Positions 22,976 to 34,400 of a stretch of DNA of 64,000 bases are shown here, in pieces (position 1 is the stretch's first letter; every line of letters begins with the position of its first letter). The stretch is from Echinarachnius parma (Eukaryota; Echinodermata; Echinoidea; Clypeasteroida; Echinarachniidae): contig JBAMJV010011314.1 of the NCBI GenBank assembly GCA_037951105.1, positions 55,831-119,830 on the forward strand, given 5' to 3'. The translations under genes and the position numbers were made by a program. Below the pieces are notes generated by a model that did not search any database, was not told the DNA's origin, and saw only the letters and a list, made by a program, of their open reading frames with translations.

Positions 22976-25560
22976 CTAACCAGAAGTACCAGCGAACTGC
23001 CATTGGAACTTATATTTGAATATTCGTGGCTACTTGCGTTATGTTTTTCAAGTGATAACTCGTGTCTGGTTCGTTCTAATATATCCATAACCAATTTCTT
23101 ACTACAAGATCCAGTTGGGTCAGTCGGTAGGAGGCGAGGCTCTAAATCAAAGGGTCGTTGGTTCGAGCCCATCATGATATTATTTTTTAGCAAATTTTTT
23201 TCAGTTTGAATCCACTGATCCATAAATGCATATAGCCTTAATTATCTAAGCTATAGCCAGCAAGTATCAGCGAACTGCCATTGGATTTATATTTGAATAT
23301 TCGTGGCTACTTGCGTTATGTTTTTCAAGTGATAATTCGTGTCTGGTTCGTTCTAATATATCCATAACCAATTTCTCACTACAAGATCCAGTTGGGTCAG
23401 TCCGTAGGAGGTGAGGCTCTAAATCAAAGGGTCGTGGGTTCGAGCCCCTCATGATATTATTTTTGAGCAAATTTTTTTCAGTTTGAATCCGCTGATCCAT
23501 AAATGCATATAGCCTTAATTAGCTAAGCTAACCAGCAAGTATCAGCGAACTGCCATTGGAACTTATATTTGAATATTGATAACTCGTGTCTGGTTCGTTC
23601 TAATATATCGTTAACCAATTTCTCACTACAAGATCCAGTTGGGTCAGTCGGTAGGAGATGAGGCTCTAAATCAAAGGGTCGTGGATTCGAGCCCATCATG
23701 ATATTATTTTTGAAGCAAATTTGTTTCAGTTTGAATTTGCTGATCGATAAATGCATATAGCCTTATTTAGCTAAGCAAACCAGCAAGTATCAGCCAACTG
23801 CCATTGGAACTTATATTTGAATATTCATGGCCACTTGCGTAATGTTTTTCAAGTGATAACTCGTGTCTGGTTCGTTCTAATATATCCATAACCAATTTCT
23901 CACTACAAGATCCAGTTGGGTCAGTCCGTAGAAGGTGAGGCTCTAAATCAAAGGGTCGTGGGTTCGAGCCCCTCATGCTATTATTTTTGAGCAAATTTTT
24001 TTCAGTTTGAATACGCTGATCCATAAATGCATATAGCCTTAATTAGCTAAGCTAACCAGCAAGTATCAGCGAACTGCCATTGGAACTTATATTTGAGTAT
24101 TGATAACTCGTGTCTGGTTCGTTCTAATATATCGTTAACCAATTTCTCACTACAAGATCCAGTTGGGTCTGTCGGTAGGAGGCGAGGCTCTAAATCAAAG
24201 GGTCGTGGGTTCGAGCCCATCATGATATTATTTTTGAGCAAATTTGTTTCAGTTTGAATCCGCTGATCCATAAATGCATATAGCCTTAATTAGCTAAGCT
24301 AACCAGCAAGTATCAGCGAACTGCCATTGGAACTTATATTTGAATATTGATAACTCGTGTCTGGTTCGTTCTAATATATCCATAACCAATTTCTCACTAC
24401 AAGATTCAGTTGGGTCAGTCCGTAGGAAGTGAGGCTCTAAATCAAAGGGTCGTGGGTTCGAGCCCCTCATGATATTATTTTTGAGCAAATTTTTTCAGTT
24501 TGAATCCGCTGACCCATAAATGCATATAGCCTTAATTAGCTAAGCTAACCAGCAAGTACCAGCGAACTGCCATTGGAACTTATATTTGAATATTCGTGGC
24601 TACTTGCGTTATGTTTTTCAAGTGATAATTCGTGTCTGGTTCGTTCTAATATATCCATAACCAATTTCTCACTACAAGATCCAGTTGGGTCAGTCCGTAG
24701 GAGGTGAGGCTCTAAATCAAAGGGTCGTGGGTTCGAGCCCCTCATGATATTATTTTTGAGCAAATTTTTTTTTGCATATAGCCTTAATTAGCTAAGCTAA
24801 CCCGCAAGTATCTGCGAACTGCCATTGGAACTTATATTTGAATATTGATAACTCGTGTCTGGTTCGTTCTAATATATCGTTAACCAATTTCTCACTACAA
24901 GATCCAGTTGGGTCAGTCGGTAGGAGATGAGGCTCTAAATCAAAGGGTCGTGGATTCGAGCCCATCATGATATTATTTTTGAAGCAAATTTGTTTCAGTT
25001 TGAATTTGCTGATCGATAAATGCATATAGCCTTATTTAGCTAAGCAAACCAGCAAGTATCAGCCAACTGCCATTGGAACTTATATTTGAATATTCATGGC
25101 CACTTGCGTAATGTTTTTCAAGTGATAACTCGTGTCTGGTTCGTTCTAATATATCCATAACCAATTTCTCACTACAAGATCCAGTTGGGTCAGTCCGTAG
25201 AAGGTGAGGCTCTAAATCAAAGGGTCGTGGGTTCGAGCCCCTCATGATATTATTTTTGAGCAAATTTTTGGCAGTTTGAATCCGCTGATCCATAAATGCA
25301 TATAGCCTTAATTAGCTAAGCTAACCAGCAAGTATCAGCGAACTGCCATTGGAACTTATATTTGAATATTGATAACTCGTGTCTGGTTCGTTCTAATATA
25401 TCGTTAACCAATTTCTCACTACAAGATCCAGTTGGGTCTGTCGGTAGGAGGCGAGGCTCTAAATCAAAGGGTCGTGGGTTCGAGCCCATCATGATATTAT
25501 TTTTTAGCAAATTTGTTTCAGTTTGAATCCACTGATCCATAAATGCATATAGCCTTAATT
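22358..25560 (+). repeat. Mixed-monomer block with a 1,269-bp duplication
   Basis: This connects copy B to the third partial copy. About 23,523-24,290 is repeated at 24,792-25,560 (offset 1,269 bp) in the same monomer order. It contains the first GCGTTATG-type monomers that dominate the right half of the window. A truncated monomer lies at about 24,761-24,780. Confidence 0.75.
24760..24780 (+). repeat. Truncated monomer with internal deletion
   Basis: GAGCAAA is followed by nine T residues and directly by GCATATAGCC. The roughly 25 bp normally between them (CAGTTTGAATCCGCTGATCC and adjoining bases) are missing. It is a small local deletion, not seen in other monomers I compared. Confidence 0.8.
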
Positions 25561-28400
25561 TGATAAGCTAACCAGCAAGTATCAGCGAACTGCCATTGGA
25601 ACTCATATGTGAATATTCGTGGCTACTTGCGTAATGTTTTTTTCAAGTGATAACTCGTGTCTGGTTCGTTCTAATATATCCATAACCAATTTCTCACTAC
25701 AAGATCCAGTTGGGTCAGTCGGTAGGAGATGAGGCTCTAAATCAAAGGGTCGTGGATTCGAGCCCATCATGGTATTATTTTTGAAGCAAATTTGTTTCAG
25801 TTTGAATTTGCTGATCGATAAATGCATATAGCCTTATTTAGCTAAGCAAACCAGCAAGTATCAGCCAACTGCCATTGGAACTTATATTTGAATATTCATG
25901 GCCACTTGCGTAATGTGTCTGGTTCGTTCTAATATATCCATAACCAATTTCTCACTACAAGATCCAGTTGGGTCAGTCCGTAGAAGGTGAGGCTCTAAAT
26001 CAAAGGGTCGTGGGTTCGAGCCCCTCATGATATTATTTTTGAGCAAATTCTTTTCAGTTTGAATACGCTGATCCATAAATGCATATAGCCTTAATTAGCT
26101 AAGCTAACCAGCAAGTATCAGCGAACTGCATGGGCGTCGATACTTACGTAATACCCATTAATCAGGGGGGGGGATGGATGAATGGATCATCCCCCCCTGA
26201 TCAATGGGTATCAATGACAGATCGACGCCCGTGGCGAACTGCCATTGGAACTTATATTTGAATATTGATAACTCGTGTCTGGTTCGTTCTAATATATCGT
26301 TAACCAATTTCTCACTACAAGATCCAGTTGGGTCTGTCGGTAGGAGGCGAGGCTCTAAATCAAAGGGTCGTGGGTTCGAGCCCATCATGATATTATTTTT
26401 TAGCAAATTTGTTTCAGTTTGAATTTGCTGATCCATAAATGCATATAGCCTTTATTATCTAAGCTATAGCCAGCAAGTATCAGCGAACTGCCATTGGATT
26501 TATATTTGAATATTCGTGGCTACTTGCGTAATGTTTTTTTCAAGTGATAACTCGTGTCTGGTTCGTTCTAATATATCCATAACCAATTTTTCACTACAAG
26601 ATCCAGTTGGGTCAGTCGGTAGGAGATGAGGCTCTAAATCAAAGGGTCGTGGATTCGAGCCCATCATGATATTATTTTTGAAGCAAATTTGTTTCAGTTC
26701 GAATTTGCTGATCGATAAATGCATATAGCCTTATTTAGCTAAGCAAACCAGCAATTATCAGCCAACTGCCATTGAAACTTATATTTGAATATTCATGGCC
26801 ACTTGCGTAATGTTTTTTCAAGTGATAACTCGTGTCTGGTTCGTTCTAATATATCCATAACCAATTTCTCACTACAAGATCCAGTTGGGTCAGTCCGTAG
26901 AAGGTGAGGCTCTAAATCAAAGGGTCGTGGGTTCGAGCCCCTCATGATATTATTTTTGAGCAAATTTTTTTCAGTTTGAATACGCTGATCCATAAATGCA
27001 TATAGCCTTAATTAGCTAAGCTAACCAGCAAGTATCAGCGAACTGCCATTGGAACTTATATTTGAATATTGATAACTCGTGTCTGGTTCGTTCTAATATA
27101 TCGTTAACCAATTTCTCACTACAAGATCCAGTTGGGTCAGTCGGTAGGAGATGAGGCTCTAAATCAAAGGGTCGTGGATTCGAGCCCATCATGATATTAT
27201 TTTTGAAGCAAATTTGTTTCAGTTTGAATTTGCTGATCGATAAATGCATATAGCTTTATTTAGCTAAGCAAACCAGCAAGTATCAGCCAACTGCCATTGG
27301 AACTTATATTTGAATATTCATGGCCACTTGCGTAATGTTTTTCAAGTGATAACTCGTGTCTGGTTCGTTCTAATATATCCATAACCAATTTCTCACTACA
27401 AGATCCAGTTGGGTCAGTCCGTAGAAGGTGAGGCTCTAAATCAAAGGGTCGTGGGTTCGAGCCCCTCATGATATTATTTTTGAGCAAATTTTTTTCAGTT
27501 TGAATACGCTGATCCATAAATGCATATAGCCTTAATTAGCTAAGCTAACCAGCAAGTATCAGCGAACTGCCATTGGAACTTATATTTGAATATTGATAAC
27601 TCGTGTCTGGTTCGTTCTAATATATCGTTAACCAATTTCTCACTACAAGATCCAGTTGGGTCTGTCGGTAGGAGGCGAGGCTCTAAATCAAAGGGTCGTG
27701 GGTTCGAGCCCATCATGATATTACTTTTTTGCAAATTTGTTTCAGTTTGAATCCACTGATCCATAAATGCATATAGCCTTAATTATCTAAGCTATAGCCA
27801 GCAAGTATCAGCGAACTGCCATTGGATTTATATTTGAATATTCGTGGCCACTTGCGTAATGTTTTTCGAGTGATAACTCGTGTCTGGTTCGTTCTAATAT
27901 ATCCATAACCAATTTCTCACTACAAGATCCAGTTAGGTCAGTCCGTAGGAGGTGAGGCTCTAAATCAAAGTGTCGTGGGTTCGAGCCCCTCATGATATTA
28001 TTTTGGAGCAAATTTTTTTCAGTTTCAATCCGCTGATCCATAAATGCATATAGCCTTAATTAGCTAAGCTAACCAGCAAGTATCAGCGAACTGCCATTGG
28101 AACTTATATTTGAATATTGATAACTCGTGTCTGGTTCGTTCTAATATATCGTTAACCAATTTCTCACTACAAGATCCAGTTGGGTCTGTCGGTAGGAGGC
28201 GAGGCTCTAAATCAAAGGGTCGTGGGTTCGAGCCCATCATGATATTATTTTTTAGCAAATTTGTTTCAGTTTGAATCCACTGATCCATAAATACATATAG
28301 CCTTAATTTGATAAGCTAACCAGCAAGTATCAGCGAACTGCCATTGGAACTCATATGTGAATATTCGTGGCTACTTGCGTAATGTTTTTTTCAAGTGATA
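25560..28400 (+). repeat. Third partial copy of the 3.0-5.9 kb segment
   Basis: Monomer order, including MITE copy 6, matches about 3,020-5,860 at offsets of 22,542-22,543 bp. It also matches 15.0-17.8 kb at about 10,520 bp. It differs more from A and B than they do from each other, for example in ATCATGGTATT, TCAGTTCGAATTTG and ATTACTTTTTTGC. It ends at the 32-bp deletion near 28,400. Confidence 0.8.
26129..26233. mobile_element. Palindromic MITE-like insertion, copy 6
   Basis: It lies in the third copy of the 3.0-5.9 kb segment. It has the AATCAG left arm of copies 1 and 4 but a 7-base C-run like copies 2, 3 and 5, with a G-run of 9. This mosaic state suggests conversion between copies, or homopolymer miscalling. 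Confidence 0.85.
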
Positions 28401-28402
28401 AC
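28398..28402 (+). repeat. 32-bp microhomology deletion inside a monomer
   Basis: The monomer reads AAGTGATAACCAATTTTTC. The normal sequence between GATAAC and ATAACC (CTCGTGTCTGG through ATATATCC) is gone. The five bases ATAAC occur at both ends of the missing stretch in intact monomers, which fits microhomology-mediated or slippage deletion. Confidence 0.8.
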
Positions 28403-31400
28403 CAATTTTTCACTACAAGATCCAGTTGGGTCAGTCGGTAGGAGATGAGGCTCTAAATCAAAGGGTCGTGGATTCGAGCCCATCATGATATTATTTTTGA
28501 AGCAAATTTGTTTCAGTTTGAATTTGCTGATCGATAAATGCATATAGCCTTATTTAGCTAAGCAAACCAGCAAGTATCAGCCAACTGCCATTGGAACTTA
28601 TATTGGAATATTCATGGCCACTTGCGTAATGTGTCTGGTTCGTTCTAATATATCCATAACCAATTTCTCACTACAAGATCCAGTTGGGTCAGTCGGTAGG
28701 AGATGAGGCTCTAAATCAAAGGGTCGTGGATTCGAGCCCATCATGATATTATTTTGGAGCAAATTTTTTTCAGTTTCAATCCGCTGATCCATAAATGCAT
28801 ATAGCCTTATTTAGCTAAGCTAACCAGCAAGTACCAGCGAACTGCCATTGGAACTTATATTTGAATATTCGTGGCTACTTGCGTTATGTTTTTCAAGTGA
28901 TAACTCGTGTCTGGTTCGTTCTAATAACCAATTTCTTACTACAAGATCCAGTTGGGTCAGTCGGTAGGAGGCGAGGCTCTAAATCAAAGGGTCGTGGGTT
29001 CGAGCCCATCATGATATTATTTTTTAGCAAATTTGTTTCAGTTTGAATCCACTGATCCATAAATGCATATAGCCTTAAATATCTAAGCTATAGCCAGCAA
29101 GTATCAGCGAACTGCCATTGGATTTATATTTGAATATTCGTGGCTACTTGCGTTATGTTTTTCAAGTGATAATTCGTTTCTGGTTCGTTCTAATATATCC
29201 ATAACCAATTTCTCACTACAAGATCCAGTTGGGTCAGTCCGTAGGAGGTGAGGCTCTAAATCAAAGGGTCGTGGGTTCGAGCCCCTCATGATATTATTTT
29301 TGAGCAAATTTTGTTCAGTTCTAATCCGCTGATCCATAAATGCATATAGCCTTAATTAGCTAAGCTAACCAGCAAGTATCAGCGAACTGCCATTGGAACT
29401 TATATTTGAATATTGATAACTCGTGTCTGGTTCGTTCTAATATATCCATAACCAATTTCTCACTACAAGATCCAGTTGGGTCAGTCCGTAGAAGGTGAGG
29501 CTCTAAATCAAAGGGTCGTGGGTTCGAGCCCCTCATGATATTATTTTTGAGCAAATTTTTCAGTTTGAATCCGCTGATCCATAAATGCATATAGCCTTAA
29601 TTAGCTAAGCTAACCAGCAAGTACCAGCGAACTGCCATTGGAACTTATATTTGAATATTCGTGGCTACTTGCGTTATGTTTTTCAAGTGATAACTCGTGT
29701 CTGGTTCGTTCTAATATATCCATAACCAATTTCTCACTACAAGATCCAGTTGGGTCAGTCCGTAGGAGGTGAGGCTCTAAATCAAAGGGTCGTGGGTTCG
29801 AGCCCCTCATGATATTATTTTTGAGCAAATTTTTTTCAGTTTGAATCCGCTGATCTATACATGCATATAGCCTTAATTAGCTAAGCTAACCAGCAAGTAT
29901 CAGCGAACTGCCATTGGAACTTATATTTGAATATTGATAACTCGTGTCTGGTTCGTTCTAATATATCGTTAACCAATTTCTCACTACAAGATCCAGTTGG
30001 GTCTGTCGGTAGGAGGCGAGGCTCTAAATCAAAGGGTCGTGGGTTCGAGCCCCTCATGATATTATTTTTGAGCAAGTTTTTTCAGTTTGAATCCGCTGAT
30101 CCATAAATGCATATAGCCTTAATTAGCTAAGCTAACCAGCAAGTACCAGCGAACTGCCATTGGAACTTATATTTGAATATTCGTGGCTACTTGCGTTATG
30201 TTTTTTAAGTGATAACTCGTGTCTGGTTCGTTCTAATATATCCATAACCAATTTCTTACTACAAGATCCAGTTGGGTCAGTCGGTAGGAGGCGAGGCTCT
30301 AAATCAAAGGGTCGTGGGTTCGAGCCCATCATGATATTATTTTTTAGCAAATTTGTTTCAGTTTGAATCCACTGATCCATAAATGCATATAGCCTTAAAT
30401 ATCTAAGCTATAGCCAGCAAGTATCAGAGAACTGCCATTGGATTTATATTTGAATATTCGTGGCTACTTACGTTATGTTTTTCAAGTGATAATTCGTGTC
30501 TGGTTCGTTCTAATATATCCATAACCAATTTCTCACTACAAGATCCAGTTGGGTCAGTCCGTAGGAGGTGAGACTCTAAATCAAAGGGTCGTGGGTTCGA
30601 GCCCCTCATGATATTATTTTTGAACAAATTTTTTTCAGTTTGAATCCGCTGATCCATAAATGCATATAGCCTTAATTAGCTAAGCTAACCAGCAAGTATC
30701 AGCGAACTGCCATTGGAACTTATATTTGAATATTGATAACTCGTGTCTGGTTCGTTCTAATATATCGTTAACCAATTTCTCACTACAAGATCCAGTTGGG
30801 TCAGTCTATAGGAGGCGAGGCTCTAAATCAAAGGGTCGTGGGTTCGAGCCCATCATGATATTATTTTTGAGCAAATTTTTTCAGTTTGAATCCGCTGATC
30901 CATAAATGCATATAGCCTTAATTAGCTAAGCTAACCAGCAAGTACCAGCGAACTGCCATTGGAACTTATATTTGAATATTCGTGGCTACTTGCGTTATGT
31001 TTTTCAAGTGATAACTCGTGTCTGGTTCGTTCTAATATATCCATAACCAATTTCTCACTACAAGATCCAGTTGGGTCAGTCCGTAGGAGGTGAGGCTCTA
31101 AATCAAAGGGTCGTGGGTTCGAGCCCCTCATGATATTATTTTTGAGCAAATTTTTTTCAGTTTGAATCCGCTGATCTATACATGCATATAGCCTTAATTA
31201 GCTAAGCTAACCAGCAAGTATCAGCGAACTGCCATTGGAACTTATATTTGAATATTGATAACTCGTGTCTGGTTCGTTCTAATATATCGTTAACCAATTT
31301 CTCACTACAAGATCCAGTTGGGTCTGTCGGTAGGAGGCGAGGCTCTAAATCAAAGGGTCGTGGGTTCGAGCCCCTCATGATATTATTTTTGAGCAAGTTT

Positions 31401-34400
31401 TTTCAGTTTGAATCCGCTGATCCATAAATGCATATAGCCTTAATTAGCTAAGCTAACCAGCAAGTACCAGCGAACTGCCATTGGAACTTATATTTGAATA
31501 TTCGTGGCTACTTGCGTTATGTTTTTTAAGTGATAACTCGTGTCTGGTTCGTTCTAATATATCCATAACCAATTTCTTACTACAAGATCCAGTTGGGTCA
31601 GTCGGTAGGAGGCGAGGCTCTAAATCAAAGGGTCGTGGGTTCGAGCCCATCATGATATTATTTTTTAGCAAATTTGTTTCAGTTTGAATCCACTGATCCA
31701 TAAATGCATATAGCCTTAAATATCTAAGCTATAGCCAGCAAGTATCAGAGAACTGCCATTGGATTTATATTTGAATATTCGTGGCTACTTACGTTATGTT
31801 TTTCAAGTGATAATTCGTGTCTGGTTCGTTCTAATATATCCATAACCAATTTCTCACTACAAGATCCAGTTGGGTCAGTCCGTAGGAGGTGAGACTCTAA
31901 ATCAAAGGGTCGTGGGTTCGAGCCCCTCATGATATTATTTTTGAACAAATTTTTTTCAGTTTGAATCCGCTGATCCATAAATGCATATAGCCTTAATTAG
32001 CTAAGCTAACCAGCAAGTATCAGCGAACTGCCATTGGAACTTATATTTGAATATTGATAACTCGTGTCTGGTTCGTTCTAATATATCGTTAACCAATTTC
32101 TCACTACAAGATCCAGTTGGGTCAGTCTATAGGAGGCGAGGCTCTAAATCAAAGGGTCGTGGGTTCGAGCCCATCATGATATTATTTTTGAGCAAATTTT
32201 TTCAGTTTGAATCCGCTGATCCATAAATGCATATAGCCTTAATTAGCTAAGCTAACCAGCAAGTACCAGCGAACTGCCATTGGAACTTATATTTGAATAT
32301 TCGTGGCTACTTGCGTTATGTTTTTCAAGTGATAACTCGTGTCTGGTTCGTTCTAATATATCCATAACCAATTTCTTACTACAAGATCCAGTTGGGTCAG
32401 TCGGTAGGAGGCGAGGCTCTAAATCAAAGGGTCGTGGGTTCGAGCCCATCATGATATTATTTTTTAGCAAATTTGTTTCAGTTTGAATCCACTGATCCAT
32501 AAATGCATATAGCCTTAATTATCTAAGCTATATCCAGCAAGTATCAGCGAACTGCCATTGGATTTATATTTGAATATTCGTGGCTACTTGCGTTATGTTT
32601 TTCAAGTGATAATTCGTGTCTGGTTCGTTCTAATATATCCATAACCAATTTCTCACTACAAGATCCAGTTGGGTCAGTCCGTAGGAGGTGAGGCTCTAAA
32701 TCAAAGGGTCGTGGGTTCGAGCCCCTCATGATATTATTTTTGAGCAAATTTGTTTCAGTTTGAATCCGCTGATCCATAAATGCATATAGCCTTAATTAGC
32801 TAAGCTAACCAGCAAGTATCAGCGAACTGCCATTGGAACTTATATTTGAATATTGATAACTCGTGTCTGGTTCGTTCTAATATATCCATAACCAATTTCT
32901 CACTACAAGATCCAGTTGGGTCAGTCCGTAGGAAGTGAGGCTCTAAATCAAAGGGTCGTGGGTTCGAGCCCCTCATGATATTATTTTTGAGCAAGTTTTT
33001 TCAGTTTGAATCCGCTGATCCATAAATGCATATAGCCTTAATTAGCTAAGCTAACCAGCAAGTACCAGCGAACTGCCATTGGAACTTATATTTGAATATT
33101 CGTGGCTACTTGCGTTATGTTTTTCAAGTGATAACTCGTGTCTGGTTCGTTCTAATAACCAATTTCTTACTACAAGATCCAGTTGGGTCAGTCGGTAGGA
33201 GGCGAGGCTCTAAATCAAAGGGTCGTGGGTTCGAGCCCATCATGATATTATTTTTTAGCAAATTTGTTTCAGTTTGAATCCACTGATCCATAAATGCATA
33301 TAGCCTTAAATATCTAAGCTATAGCCAGCAAGTATCAGCGAACTGCCATTGGATTTATATTTGAATATTCGTGGCTACTTGCGTTATGTTTTTCAAGTGA
33401 TAATTCGTTTCTGGTTCGTTCTAATATATCCATAACCAATTTCTCACTACAAGATCCAGTTGGGTCAGTCCGTAGGAGGTGAGACTCTAAATCAAAGGGT
33501 CGTGGGTTCGAGCCCCTCATGATATTATTTTTGAACAAATTTTTTTCAGTTTGAATCCGCTGATCCATAAATGCATATAGCCTTAATTAGCTAAGCTAAC
33601 CAGCAAGTATCAGCGAACTGCCATTGGAACTTATATTTGAATATTGATAACTCGTGTCTGGTTCGTTCTAATATATCGTTAACCAATTTCTCACTACAAG
33701 ATCCAGTTGGGTCTGTCGGTAGGAGGCGAGGCTCTAAATCAAAGGGTCGTGGGTTCGAGCCCATCATGATATTATTTTTTAGCAAATTTGTTTCAGTTTG
33801 AATCCACTGATCCATAAATGCATATAGCCTTAATTATCTAAGCTATAGCCAGCAAGTATCAGCGAACTGACATTGGATTTATATTTGAATATTCGTGGCT
33901 ACTTGCGTTATGTTTTTCAAGTGATAATTCGTGTCTGGTTCGTTCTAATATATCCATAACCAATTTCTCACTACAAGATCCAGTTGGGTCAGTCCGTAGG
34001 AGGTGAGACTCTAAATCAAAGGGTCGTGGGTTCGAGCCCCTCATGATATTATTTTTGAACAAATTTTTTTCAGTTTGAATCCGCTGATCCATAAATGCAT
34101 ATAGCCTTAATTAGCTAAGCTAACCAGCAAGTATCAGCGAACTGCCATTGGAACTTATATTTGAATATTGATAACTCGTGTCTGGTTCGTTCTAATATAT
34201 CGTTAACCAATTTCTCACTACAAGATCCAGTTGGGTCTGTCGGTAGGAGGCGAGGCTCTAAATCAAAGGGTCGTGGGTTCGAGCCCATCATGATATTATT
34301 TTTTAGCAAATTTGTTTCAGTTTGAATCCACTGATCCATAAATGCATATAGCCTTAATTATCTAAGCTATAGCCAGCAAGTATCAGCGAACTGACATTGG

